A DNA stretch of 64,000 bases. It comes from DATCKG01 sp036562385 (lineage in GTDB: Bacteria; Bacillota; Sulfobacillia; Symbiobacteriales; Symbiobacteriaceae). The stretch is from the NCBI GenBank assembly GCA_036562385.1, contig DATCKG010000099.1, forward strand, positions 25,070 to 89,069, written 5' to 3'. Numbering within the stretch: the stretch's first letter is position 1; each line of letters opens with the position of its first letter. The notes beneath the pieces are model-generated. The model made no database searches, was not told where the DNA came from, and saw nothing but the letters and a program-made list of their open reading frames with translations. Shown one piece after another: positions 41,390 to 49,612 of the stretch. Both the position numbers and the translations under genes were made by a program.

Positions 41390-41839
41390 TCAGTTCCCAG
41401 AGGTGCTGGGAACGCGCTCCATTCCCTTTCGTTTTGTCATCTCCACCCGGGTGCCCTTGCCCGGAGCGGATTCCACGTGCAGCGTATCCATATGGGTCTG
41501 CATAAAGCAGAATCCCAGCCCCATGCGCTCGGGGTCCGAGGAGACAGCCGGCTGCATGGCCAGGGCGATGTCCTCGATCCCCCGGCCGTAGTCGATCACC
41601 ACAACCCGCAGGGTATCCTCCTCCAGGGACGCCTCCACCCGAATGGTGTGGCCGGGCTGGGAGTTATAGCCATGCACCACCGCATTGGTGACGGCCTCCG
41701 ATACCGCCAGCTTGACCTCGTCCACTTCCGCCACGGTGAAGTCCGCCTGAGCGGCCAGCATCGCCACCATCAAACGGGCTACCCCGACGTTTTCCGGAAT
41801 CGATTCCATTTCCAGCACAATGCGGTTATGCCGTACCAT
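41390..41839 (-). CDS. spoIIAB: Anti-sigma F factor/serine kinase
   Basis: A 149 aa GHKL-type kinase that sequesters sigma F and phosphorylates SpoIIAA. The N-box is EAVTNAVVHGY, the G1 box DYGRGIED, and the G2 region RMGLGFCFM. GAGAGGAG precedes the ATG. Length matches Bacillus (146). It lies 5 bases upstream of sigF. Confidence 0.97.
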   Translation of the reverse strand: MVRHNRIVLEMESIPENVGVARLMVAMLAAQADFTVAEVDEVKLAVSEAVTNAVVHGYNSQPGHTIRVEASLEEDTLRVVVIDYGRGIEDIALAMQPAVSSDPERMGLGFCFMQTHMDTLHVESAPGKGTRVEMTKRKGMERVPSTSGN

Positions 41840-41872
41840 GGGGCTCTCTCCTCTCCTCGGTGACCTTGCCCG

Positions 41873-42202
41873 CTATCCTGCTGACAGAGCCTCGCGCTCC
41901 GAGGGGTATTCAGCCATCAACTGGAAGACGCCGGAAAGCTCCAGGGTCGGCCGGAGGCTGCCGGGCGGGTTGATGAGGCCCACCTGCCCGCCGATCTGGC
42001 TGATGCGCCGGTACCGCCCCAGCAAGGCTCCCAGGAAGGAACTGTCCAGAAAGGTGACCTTCTCCAGGTTCACATAGAGGTGGCGAATCTTTCCCCAATC
42101 CAGGTAATCATCCACCAGTTCCTTGAAGTGTGCTGCTGCCACCAGATCCAGTTCACCGCTTAAACGGACCACCAGGCTGTCTCCGAACAGTTGGTGTTCC
42201 AT
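41873..42202 (-). CDS. spoIIAA: Anti-sigma F factor antagonist
   Basis: A 109 aa STAS-domain protein that releases sigma F from SpoIIAB when unphosphorylated. The phosphorylated Ser lies in VTFLDSSFLGALLGRY. I favour the ATG at 42202 (AGGAG 6 bases upstream); an ATG two codons earlier could use the GAGGT site instead. It heads the operon below a sigma-H/Spo0A-type promoter. Confidence 0.96.
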   Translation of the reverse strand: MEHQLFGDSLVVRLSGELDLVAAAHFKELVDDYLDWGKIRHLYVNLEKVTFLDSSFLGALLGRYRRISQIGGQVGLINPPGSLRPTLELSGVFQLMAEYPSEREALSAG

Positions 42203-42240
42203 CGACATCTCCTTTTACCTCCCCTGGCGTGCTGAAGAGG

Positions 42241-42270
42241 TATTTCGGTCCAAATCCTGGTTTATCCTCC
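42241..42270 (-). promoter_or_regulatory. Sigma-H promoter of the spoIIA operon
   Basis: On the minus strand GGAGGATAA (42262-42270) matches the sigma-H -35 RNAGGAWWW exactly; 12 bases later ACCGAAATA (42241-42249) fits the -10 RNNGAATWW with one mismatch. The position 40-70 bases before spoIIAA agrees with Bacillus spoIIA. Confidence 0.8.
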
Positions 42271-42288
42271 CATTATTTACCGGAACCG

Positions 42289-42305
42289 TTCGTCATTATT
42301 CGACG
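42289..42305 (-). promoter_or_regulatory. Tandem 0A boxes upstream of spoIIA
   Basis: TGACGAA (42289-42295) fits the Spo0A box TGNCGAA exactly and CGTCGAA (42299-42305) with one mismatch; their starts are 10 bases apart and they lie just upstream of the sigma-H -35. Confidence 0.65.
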
Positions 42306-42680
42306 TCCACCACATCATGAACTCGCATCAACGTCCCCTGACGGTTTGATCATGGATTATCCCTTCCTTATACGAAGTATGAGTTGAAAAGACACCGGCT
42401 ATTCCTGTCGGCGCCGCTTTCCGGCGAAACCTGAGGCAGATCCCCTCCCGTCCCGGTGATGGACAAGCCCCTAAATCAATTAGAATTGTGATTTTTGGCA
42501 CAGGCAGGAATTCGCGTTCCGTTCCGCCAATTAACTGAGAACACAGTATAGCCAGATTCCCCTGACAACATCCATCCGCTGCGAGAGGGGGGATCAGCAG
42601 GCAAGCGGATCGTTCCTGCCAGGTCAGGTTTGGAATGATGTTCATCTGACTTGTCTTCATCAAGGGGTGCAGGGGGCTTT
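42306..42680. other. Intergenic region of about 375 bases between divergent spoIIAA and the OFA transporter
   Basis: Noticeably more AT-rich than the surroundings. I find no ORF with an RBS, no terminator and no promoter pair I can defend for the plus-strand gene. Confidence 0.5.
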
Positions 42681-43916
42681 ATGCGGAATCGAGGTTGGGT
42701 GGTTACCGCCGCCGGCACCGGGATCAATCTGGCCCTGGGTGTGCTCTACGCCTGGAGCGTCTTCAAGGGCGCCATTCAGACGGAATTGGGCCTCACGGAC
42801 TTTCAGGCGAGCCTCCCCTACGCCGTTGCCAGCGGCATGTTTGCACTGATGATGGTTCCTGCCGGTCTCCTCGTGGACCGTCTGGGCCCGCGCATCGCGG
42901 CCACCCTGGGGGGCGCCTTCGCGGGCATCGGCCTGGTGCTTTGCTACTTCGCCAACTCCGTGGCCATGCTGGTCCTGGGCTTCGGACTGCTCACTGGTGC
43001 GGGCATCGGCCTGGGCTACGCCGCGGCCACGCCGGCCGCAGTCAAATGGTTCTCCCCGCATGAGAAGGGAAAGATCGCAGGGATTGTGGTCAGTGGATTC
43101 GGACTGGCCTCGGCCTACATCTCGCCGCTGGGCCAGTACCTCCTGGGCCAGTTCGGCTTCCGGCTTTCCTTCCTGTTCCTCGGCCTGGCCTTCTTCGTCC
43201 TGACCATTGGCCTCGCGCAGCTTGTCGTCAATCCGCCGCCCGGCTACGTGCCGCCGAATGCCGCACCGGCGGCTGCCAAGGGCACTGCCGCATCTCCGGC
43301 CCGGCGGGACTACACCTCGACGGAGATGCTCAGGACACCCCAGTTCTACCTGCTCTGGCTCATGTACGCCGCTGGGGCCATGGGCGGCCTGATGATCATC
43401 GGGCACCTGGCCACCTACGCCAAGAGCGTGGGGATCGAGGGCGGCTTCCTCCTGGTGGCGGTGCTGGCCGTCTTCAACGCACTGGGCCGGGTTCTGGCCG
43501 GTGCGGTCTCCGATAAGCTGGGCCCCATCCGGACCATGCTGGTCATCTTCATCATCCATGCGGCTGCGCTGCTGCTCTTGCCCAGTCTGAACACCTTCGC
43601 CCTGCTGGCTGCGGGCGCCGGTGCGGTAGGCTTCTGCTACGGCGCCTACCTCGCCCTCTTCCCCGCGGCCACCTACGAGTTCTTCGGCACCAAGCACAGC
43701 GGCATCAACTACGGCCTGGTCTTCACCGCCTGGGGGCTGGGCGGCGTCTTCGGTGCGCCGCTGGCCGGGTACATTCAGGATGTGACGGGCTCCTATACGC
43801 CGGCGTTCCAGATCGCAGCCGGCCTGCTGGGCGTGGCCGCGCTGCTGAGCCTTCTGACCCGGGCGCCCCGGCCTACCCAGTCCGCGAGGGCTCCCATCGG
43901 GGCAGCCACCCATTGA
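42681..43916 (+). CDS. Oxalate/formate antiporter family (OFA) MFS transporter
   Basis: A 411 aa transporter with about 12 membrane segments. The N-terminal GWVVTAAGTGINLALGVLYA and WSVFKGAIQTELGLTD, and the KHSGINYGLVFTAWGLGGVFG loop, are typical of the OFA group (TC 2.A.1.11). Start at the ATG at 42681 after GGGG-rich sequence; ten more in-frame codons upstream lack homology. Substrate (oxalate, formate, lactate or another monocarboxylate) is uncertain. It interrupts the usual dacF-spoIIAA neighbourhood. Confidence 0.88.
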   Translation: MRNRGWVVTAAGTGINLALGVLYAWSVFKGAIQTELGLTDFQASLPYAVASGMFALMMVPAGLLVDRLGPRIAATLGGAFAGIGLVLCYFANSVAMLVLGFGLLTGAGIGLGYAAATPAAVKWFSPHEKGKIAGIVVSGFGLASAYISPLGQYLLGQFGFRLSFLFLGLAFFVLTIGLAQLVVNPPPGYVPPNAAPAAAKGTAASPARRDYTSTEMLRTPQFYLLWLMYAAGAMGGLMIIGHLATYAKSVGIEGGFLLVAVLAVFNALGRVLAGAVSDKLGPIRTMLVIFIIHAAALLLLPSLNTFALLAAGAGAVGFCYGAYLALFPAATYEFFGTKHSGINYGLVFTAWGLGGVFGAPLAGYIQDVTGSYTPAFQIAAGLLGVAALLSLLTRAPRPTQSARAPIGAATH

Positions 43917-43959
43917 CCCAGCATTCCGCCTGCGTGATCCAGTGCGGAAACCATAAGAA

Positions 43960-43993
43960 CGCCGTCCATCGGCCTCAGCCGATGGACGGCGTT
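43960..43993. terminator. Bidirectional intrinsic terminator
   Basis: 15-bp perfect stem ACGCCGTCCATCGGC/GCCGATGGACGGCGT with a 4-base loop between the convergent OFA and dacF genes; TTGCGC follows on plus and TCTTATGG on minus. Confidence 0.8.
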
Positions 43994-44003
43994 TGCGCGA
44001 CCG

Positions 44004-45254
44004 TCACCGCAGCGTGAAAATTCGCCGGGTCTGGAGCAGGATCGACTCCCAGAGACTGGCCCGGGGTACGTCCGCTGCCGCCACCACGGGCATGCGGGCC
44101 AACTCCTTGCCATCGAGGGTGGCCACGATCTCTCCCAGCACCTGCCCTTGCTTCACGGGAGCCTGAACGCTCCGCTCCAGTCTCACCTCTGACTGCAGCC
44201 GGTCCTGGGCGCCCTTGGGGATCCCCACGGCGAAAGGCGCCTTGGCCACCGCGTCCACTGTGACCGCCTTGCCGCGGCTGACCGCCACCTCTCCCACCTT
44301 CTGGTCCTTGCCGGCCAGTTCCACCGACGTGTAGTTGGCAAACCCGTAGTCCAGGAGTTTGGCGGCTTCCGCGTTCCGCTTCTTCCACGTGTCGGCGCCC
44401 ATGATGACCGAAATCATACGCAGGCCGTTGCGAGACGCCGTGGCAGCCAGGCAGTAACCCGCGGCCTGGGTCCACCCGGTCTTCAGACCGTCTGCCCCCG
44501 GATACCAGGTCAGCAGCTTGTTGTTGTTCCACAGCTTGAAGATGGGGCCGTTGCGCCGCCAGGGCACCTGCAGGTCCGCCTCGTAGATGCTGGTCAGTTC
44601 CACCAGCTCCGGGTAGTTCAGCACCGCATACCGGCTCATCAACGCAATGTCGTAGGCGCTGGTCAGGTGGCCCTCCGCCGAAAGCCCGGTGGGGTTCTTG
44701 AACTCCGTATCCTTCATGCCCAATTCCTTGGCCTTTGCGTTCATGGCCTGGACGAAGGCCTCCACCGAACCGGACACATGCTCCGCCACAGCCACCGCAG
44801 CATCGTTGGCCGACCCCACCGCCACCGACTTGAGCAGTTCCGCCAGGGTGAAGGTCTCGCCCTCGTCGGCAAAGATGATGGTGCCCACCTGCTTGGCGGC
44901 TTCCTCCGAGATGGTCACCTTATCATCCAGCTTCACCTTGCCGTCCCGGATGGCGTCGAAGGCGACGATCAGCGTCATGATCTTGGTGATGCTGGCCGGG
45001 TTGCGCCGCTCATGGGCGTTCTTTTCGAAGATGACCTGCCCGGTGCTGGCTTCCATCAGGATCGCGGACGGCGCCGTGATCTGAATGGGGGGCTGTTCCC
45101 TTTCCGTGGCCGCCCCGGAATCCGTCGAGGCGACGACCGGGGACGCCGGGAAACTGGCGGGGCTGATGGCTGCCGCCACAACCGGAGAGACGGCCATCCA
45201 GAGGATCAGCCCTGCGCCCGCGGCAGCCCACCGCCGCATACGGCTTCGCTCCAC
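44004..45254 (-). CDS. dacF: D-alanyl-D-alanine carboxypeptidase (DacF type)
   Basis: A 416 aa penicillin-binding protein trimming peptide side chains of cortex or wall peptidoglycan. Signal peptide (AAAGAGLILWMAVSPVVAAA); active-site SITK within NPASITKIM; second motif VGSANDAAVA (SxN); third motif ADGLKTGWT; then a beta-rich PBP5-type C-terminal domain and an amphipathic end (SLWESILLQTRRIFTLR) for membrane binding. GTG start with GGGAGGG. Near spoIIA as in Bacillus, though an OFA transporter intervenes. Confidence 0.94.
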   Translation of the reverse strand: MERSRMRRWAAAGAGLILWMAVSPVVAAAISPASFPASPVVASTDSGAATEREQPPIQITAPSAILMEASTGQVIFEKNAHERRNPASITKIMTLIVAFDAIRDGKVKLDDKVTISEEAAKQVGTIIFADEGETFTLAELLKSVAVGSANDAAVAVAEHVSGSVEAFVQAMNAKAKELGMKDTEFKNPTGLSAEGHLTSAYDIALMSRYAVLNYPELVELTSIYEADLQVPWRRNGPIFKLWNNNKLLTWYPGADGLKTGWTQAAGYCLAATASRNGLRMISVIMGADTWKKRNAEAAKLLDYGFANYTSVELAGKDQKVGEVAVSRGKAVTVDAVAKAPFAVGIPKGAQDRLQSEVRLERSVQAPVKQGQVLGEIVATLDGKELARMPVVAAADVPRASLWESILLQTRRIFTLR

Positions 45255-45340
45255 TCGCGTATCCCTCCCAGAAGACTCCTTTCCCGGCATAGTCTGCCCC
45301 GCCGCGGCGGCTCCGATCCGCGATCCACACGTTGCGCCCG

Positions 45341-46546
45341 TTACGGTTCCCCCCACTGCCGGGCCACCCCGGCGGCCAGCAGCGCATCGATCTCCGCGGG
45401 CGTGTAGCCTGCCTCCGCCAGGATCTCACGCGTATGTTCCCCCAGCAGCGGCGGGTGGCGCCGCACCTCTCCCCGCCGACCGCCGAAATGCACTGGCGAT
45501 CCCACCAGGGATACCTCCCCCGCGGTGGGATGGGTGATTCGCTGCACCATGTCAAGGTGCCGGACCTGCGGATCGGCAAAGACCCGGTCGATGGTGTTGA
45601 TGGGCCCGCCGGGAATGCCCTCCGCCCACATGGCTGCGATCCACTCATCGGCCGTCCTGGTGGCCAGCACCGGCTCCAGCAGCCGGCAGAGTTCCTCCCG
45701 GTGGACCACCCGGGCGGCGTTGGTGGCAAAGCGCGGGTCATCGGCCAGTTCCGCCAGTCCCACCACCCGGCAAAACCGGCGGAACTGGGTGTCGTTGCCC
45801 ACCGCGACGACCATCTCCCGGTCTGCGGCCCGGAAGGTCTGGTAAGGGACGATGTTGGGGTGGGCGTTGCCCAGCCGCCCGGGCACGGTCCCGGACACCA
45901 GGTAATTGGATGCCACGTTGACCAGCCAGCTCACCTGTGTCTCCAGCAGGGAGAGGTCCACCCGCTGCCCCTGCCCGGTCCGCTCCCTCCCCACCAGAGC
46001 GGCGGCAATGGCCATGGCAGCCAGCATCCCGGTGGTCAGGTCCGCTACCGCCACCCCCACCTTGGTGGGGGGCCCTTCAGGCTCCCCGGTGACGGACATG
46101 AGCCCGCCCATGGCCTGCACCACAAAATCGTACCCGGGCAGCCCCGCATACGGGCCTGTCCGACCGAATCCACTGATGCTGCAGTAGATCAGCCGGGGAT
46201 TGAGGGGCCGCAGCACCTCCTCGTAGCCCAGCCCCCATCGCTCCATGGTGCCCAGCTTGAAGTTCTCGACCAGCACATCGGCCTGCCGCACCAGCCGGAG
46301 GATCACCTCCCGACCCTCGGGGCGGGAGAGATCCAGGGCAACAGACCGCTTATTTCGATTGCACGAAAGGTAGTAGGCCGACTCCCCTCCGGCATAGGGC
46401 GGTCCCCACCGGCGGGTGTCATCGCCGGCGGGCGGCTCCACCTTGATCACCTCTGCGCCGGCGTCGCCCAGCAGCATGGTGCAGTACGGACCGGCCAGAA
46501 CCCGGGAAAGGTCCAGCACCCGAATGCCTTCCAGGGGCCCGCTCAC
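45341..46546 (-). CDS. CaiB/BaiF-type (class III) CoA-transferase
   Basis: A 401 aa formyl-CoA transferase-family protein moving CoA between acids. It begins LEGIRVLDLSRVLAGPYCTM, has VIKVEPPAGDDTRRWGPPY, KRSVALDLSRPEGREV and VLVENFKLGTMERWGLGY, with the catalytic Asp expected in the AVADLTTGMLAAMA region. The GTG start (CGGAGGAG) overlaps the end of the permease-relic ORF by 4 bases. The nearby OFA transporter suggests organic-acid metabolism, but the two are separated by dacF and no substrate can be given. Confidence 0.9.
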   Translation of the reverse strand: MSGPLEGIRVLDLSRVLAGPYCTMLLGDAGAEVIKVEPPAGDDTRRWGPPYAGGESAYYLSCNRNKRSVALDLSRPEGREVILRLVRQADVLVENFKLGTMERWGLGYEEVLRPLNPRLIYCSISGFGRTGPYAGLPGYDFVVQAMGGLMSVTGEPEGPPTKVGVAVADLTTGMLAAMAIAAALVGRERTGQGQRVDLSLLETQVSWLVNVASNYLVSGTVPGRLGNAHPNIVPYQTFRAADREMVVAVGNDTQFRRFCRVVGLAELADDPRFATNAARVVHREELCRLLEPVLATRTADEWIAAMWAEGIPGGPINTIDRVFADPQVRHLDMVQRITHPTAGEVSLVGSPVHFGGRRGEVRRHPPLLGEHTREILAEAGYTPAEIDALLAAGVARQWGEP

Positions 46547-46797
46547 GTCACTCCTCCTCCGCGGAGGCGGGGATCCAGCAGATCCCACAGCCTTTCTCCC
46601 ACCAGGTTGATGCGCATCACCAGCAGCAAAATCGCCATCCGCGGCATGGTGGAGACCCACCAGCCGTCCAGCAGCCGCTCCCGCCCGGCAGCCACCATGG
46701 AGCCCCAGGCAGGTACATGGGGAGGCACCTCCAGCCCTCCCTTTCGCTGGCTGACCTGCTGCGGCAAAGCACGGATGTGCACCCATTTCGTCATCAT
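46543..46797 (-). pseudogene. C-terminal relic of a DppC/OppC-type ABC permease
   Basis: An 84-codon frame whose last 65 residues match the end of oligopeptide/dipeptide permease C proteins: LEVPPHVPAWGSMVAAGRE, LLDGWWVSTMPRMAILLLV, then NLVGERLWDLLDPRLRGG. A full permease has about 280-300 aa with five or six more segments, none of which is found upstream (the matching part begins near 46740). No transporter partners lie nearby. The stop overlaps the CoA-transferase GTG. Whether the short frame is translated is unclear. Confidence 0.8.
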
Positions 46798-46862
46798 TCA
46801 CGCTATTCCTGCTTGTCTGTCGCATGGCACAAGGCAGCCGGCCGGCGGACCACAGCAAACGA

Positions 46863-46882
46863 GGCTGGGCAATCGCCCAGCC
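46863..46882 (-). terminator. Terminator hairpin of the 26 aa gene
   Basis: 8-bp perfect stem GGCTGGGC/GCCCAGCC with a 4-base loop followed by TCGTTTGCTG on the minus strand. Confidence 0.6.
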
Positions 46883-46941
46883 CTGCCTGCGATTATAAGG
46901 TTCCCGGTTCGCTATCCATAGACGTCACCAGGAGGTGGCCA

Positions 46942-47022
46942 TTACCACCACCAGCGGTGCTTAAAGAAGGGGAACTTAAAGAACGGGAACTTAAAGAAGG
47001 GCTTCCCGAACTTCCCGAACAT
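46942..47022 (-). CDS. 26 aa Phe/Lys/Pro/Trp-rich peptide
   Basis: A tiny gene with an excellent ribosome binding site (GGGAGGAGGTGAGTGAG before the ATG). It begins MFGKFGKPFFK, repeats FPFFK twice and ends HRWWW. Ten of 26 residues are Phe, three Trp and five Lys, giving a strongly cationic aromatic peptide with a 5-residue period. It lies between the deoB terminator and its own terminator, so it is a separate unit. The FGKFGK core recurs in the 67 aa protein at 63692. Candidate spore-coat or surface peptide; function unknown. Confidence 0.6.
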   Translation of the reverse strand: MFGKFGKPFFKFPFFKFPFFKHRWWW

Positions 47023-47077
47023 CTCACTCACCTCCTCCCACGCCATGTTATGCAGGGGTGGATTGTATTGACCCAGC

Positions 47078-47112
47078 AAAAAGGCCCCCGTCCCTTCGCA
47101 GGGACAGGGGGC
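47078..47112 (-). terminator. Intrinsic terminator of deoB
   Basis: 12-bp stem GCCCCCTGTCCC/GGGACGGGGGCC (one mismatch) with a 6-base loop followed by TTTTTGCTG on the minus strand. Confidence 0.92.
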
Positions 47113-47126
47113 GATCGGTTCGCTGG

Positions 47127-48308
47127 TCATTCCCGCAGAATCGCCGCGGCAAAGCTGGTGCCCACGCCGGAGTAGGGTACCCCCAGCAGGTCGGCCACTG
47201 TGGCGCCCAGGTCCGCCAGCGTCGGCCGGGTTCCCACGTAGGCGCCCGGCCGGATCGGGTCCCCCACCACCAGCACCGGCACATATTCCCGGGTGTGATC
47301 GGTGCCCCGGTGGGTCGGGTCGTTGCCGTGGTCCGCCGTCACCACCAGCACGTCCCGGGGCCCCAGCTTCGCCATGATCCCGGGCAGCGCCTCGTCAAAT
47401 TCCATCAGCGCCCGGGCGTACCCTTCCACGTTCCGCCGGTGGCCGTACAGCATGTCGAAGTCCACCAGGTTGGCAAAGATCAGGCCCTTTTCGTTCCGGT
47501 CCAGGCACTGATGGATCACCCGGATCCCGTCGGCATTGTTTTTCGTGTGCTGGCTCCAGGTAATGCCGTGGCCGGAGAAAATGTCCTCGATCTTGCCCAC
47601 CGCCAGCACCGACAGGCCCGCGTCCCGGATGTCATCCAGAAGCATCCGGGGAGGCTCCAGGGCGTAGTCCCGCCGGTTGGCCGTCCGGCGGAAGTCCGCG
47701 GCGCTGGTGCCCACAAAGGGCCGGGCGATCACCCGTCCCACGCGGTGCGGGGGCTTCAGCATCTCCCGGGCAATCTGGCACACCTCGTAGAGCCGCTGCA
47801 GGCCGAACCGCTCCTCGTGGGCGGCCACCTGAAAGACGGAGTCCGCGCTGGTGTAGACGATGGGAAGCCCGGTGCGGAGGTGTTCCTCGCCCAACTCCTT
47901 GATGATCTCGGTGCCCGAGGCCACCTTGTTGCCGAGCACCCCGGGGAGCCCGGTGCGGCGGCAAAATTCCTCGATCAGATCCGGGGGAAACCCGTCGGGA
48001 TAGGTGCGAAAAGGCGCCTCGGGACGGATGCCCACCATCTCCCAGTGGCCAGTCATGGTGTCCTTCCCGTGGGAAGCGATGGCCATCCGGCCGTAGGCTC
48101 CGGCAGGCACATCCACCGGCGGGGTCCCCACCACCTCTGTCAGGTTTCCAAGGCCCAGACGGCCCAGGTTGGGAAGGGGCAGTCCTCCCCGGACCCGGGC
48201 CATGTTGCCCACCGTATTGCTTCCGGCATCGCCCCACTCTTCGGCGTCGGGCATCGCCCCGATGCCCACGCTGTCCAGTACGATCAGAAGGACCCGGTCT
48301 ACGGTCAT
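47127..48308 (-). CDS. deoB: Phosphopentomutase
   Basis: Interconverts ribose 1- and 5-phosphate (and deoxy forms) for nucleoside salvage. The 393 aa alkaline-phosphatase-superfamily enzyme has the metal site VLLIVLDSVGIGAMPDAEEWGD, TNTV-like GSNTVGNMAR around the phosphorylated Thr, DFDMLYGHRRN and TADHGNDPTHRGTDHTRE. AGAAGGAG precedes the ATG. Adjacent to xerD as in Bacillus xerD-drm; the usual purine phosphorylase gene is not next to it. Confidence 0.96.
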   Translation of the reverse strand: MTVDRVLLIVLDSVGIGAMPDAEEWGDAGSNTVGNMARVRGGLPLPNLGRLGLGNLTEVVGTPPVDVPAGAYGRMAIASHGKDTMTGHWEMVGIRPEAPFRTYPDGFPPDLIEEFCRRTGLPGVLGNKVASGTEIIKELGEEHLRTGLPIVYTSADSVFQVAAHEERFGLQRLYEVCQIAREMLKPPHRVGRVIARPFVGTSAADFRRTANRRDYALEPPRMLLDDIRDAGLSVLAVGKIEDIFSGHGITWSQHTKNNADGIRVIHQCLDRNEKGLIFANLVDFDMLYGHRRNVEGYARALMEFDEALPGIMAKLGPRDVLVVTADHGNDPTHRGTDHTREYVPVLVVGDPIRPGAYVGTRPTLADLGATVADLLGVPYSGVGTSFAAAILRE

Positions 48309-48386
48309 AGCCACATCTCCTTCTCCATCCATAGGATGCAGTTCTACTATATACCACCGCGGCAGAACCAGGGCGGCCACAAATTC

Positions 48387-48421
48387 GGCTCTCCGGGTCC
48401 CCCATGGGGCCCCGGAGAGCC
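48387..48421 (-). terminator. Intrinsic terminator of xerD
   Basis: 11-bp stem GGCTCTCCGGG/CCCGGAGAGCC with inner pairing, followed by GAATTTG on the minus strand. U-tract weak. Confidence 0.6.
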
Positions 48422-48431
48422 AAGAGCGCGT

Positions 48432-49325
48432 TCAGGCCCGCGGATGCGAACGGGCGTAGACTTCCTTGAGCCGCCCGCGGGTCACGTGGGTGTAGATCTG
48501 CGTGGTGGAGATGTCCGCATGGCCCAACATCTCCTGGACGGAGCGCAGATCCGCCCCGTTCTCCAGCAAGTGCGTGGCAAAGGAATGCCGCAGGGTGTGG
48601 GGCGTGATCTCCTTGTCGATCTTGGCGTCTTCCGCGTACTTCTTGAGGATTTTCCAGAAGCCCTGTCGGGTCAGCCGGTGGCCGTGGTGATTGACAAACA
48701 GCGCCGGCTCGTTCCGGTCCTTCACCAGGCGGCCCCGGGCCTTGGTCAGGTACTCCCGGCAGGCCTGCACCGCCAGGGAGCCCATGGGGACGATCCGCTC
48801 CTTCGCCCCCTTACCCGAGCACCTTATGTACCCCATCTCCAGATCAACATCAGGCACGTTCAGGGAGACCAGCTCCGAGACCCGGATGCCCGTGGCGTAC
48901 AGCAGCTCCAGCATCGCCCGGTCCCGAATGCCGACCGGCTGGGACGTGTCCGGCTGCATCAGAAGGCGTTCGACCTCCGCCACCGTAAGGACCCGGGGTA
49001 GCCGCTTTTCCAGCTTCGGCGACTCCAGGTTGGCGGTGGGGTCTGACGGGATGCGCTTTTCGCGGACCAGGAACTGATAGAAGGCCTTCAGAGCTGCCAG
49101 CCGCCGGGCGATGGTCGCGGTAGCCTTTCCCTGCGCCTGCAAATAGAGCAGATAGTTTATGATGGTCGCCCTGGAGACGGAATCGAGGCTGGCGTGATCT
49201 TCTTCTTCCTGCTGCAAGTATTCGGAGTACTGCCGGAGATCCCGGCCATAGGACTCCAGGGTGTTGGAGGCCAGGCCCCGTTCTACGCTGAGGTAATGGA
49301 TGAACTCGTGGATCAGATTTTGCAT
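48432..49325 (-). CDS. xerD: Tyrosine recombinase XerD
   Basis: Resolves chromosome dimers at dif with XerC. The 297 aa product has an N-terminal SAM-like DNA-binding domain and the catalytic residues: Arg in YATGIRVSELVSL, Lys in GKGAKERIVP, HTLRHSFATHLL (His and Arg), His in LGHADISTTQ, and the nucleophile Tyr in IYTHVTR. CGAAGGGGATG precedes the ATG. Position before deoB and after spoIIM/nudF matches Bacillus, supporting XerD rather than a mobile integrase. Confidence 0.95.
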   Translation of the reverse strand: MQNLIHEFIHYLSVERGLASNTLESYGRDLRQYSEYLQQEEEDHASLDSVSRATIINYLLYLQAQGKATATIARRLAALKAFYQFLVREKRIPSDPTANLESPKLEKRLPRVLTVAEVERLLMQPDTSQPVGIRDRAMLELLYATGIRVSELVSLNVPDVDLEMGYIRCSGKGAKERIVPMGSLAVQACREYLTKARGRLVKDRNEPALFVNHHGHRLTRQGFWKILKKYAEDAKIDKEITPHTLRHSFATHLLENGADLRSVQEMLGHADISTTQIYTHVTRGRLKEVYARSHPRA

Positions 49326-49572
49326 CCAGCATCCCCTTCGCGCCTGTTGTGGTAATCATTCTCTCGCGTACTGGGGCGAATTATGCATTGGGCATGGCCT
49401 TTTTTGTCAATTCTACGGAATTCCTGGCACTCCTCTTCCATTCCCTTCCCATGCAAGGCCAGAGCCCAACGCAGGGGATGTCCGGTCTCCTGCCCCTACC
49501 ACAACAGAAAGCTGATCTGCTTCACCTTATGACCACTGTCTCCGTGCTATGACACGTCGACAGAAAGCAAGA

Positions 49573-49604
49573 AGGCCCCGCCGGCCTGTCACCGGCGAGG
49601 GCCT
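49573..49604 (-). terminator. Intrinsic terminator of ald
   Basis: 12-bp stem AGGCCCTCGCCGG/CCGGCGGGGCCT with one bulge followed by TCTTGCTTTC on the minus strand. The rest of 49326-49572 is moderately AT-rich without a gene I can support. Confidence 0.75.
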
Positions 49605-49612
49605 GGCTGTCT

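Noticed and set aside
42496..42512. TGGCAC upstream of the OFA transporter considered as a second sigma-54 promoter
   Set aside because: The -12 half reads GGAAT at the required spacing instead of TTGCA, so the essential GC is missing.
47020..47075. CATAACATG upstream of the 26 aa gene as a sigma-K -10
   Set aside because: One mismatch at the final position and no AC at the required distance upstream.
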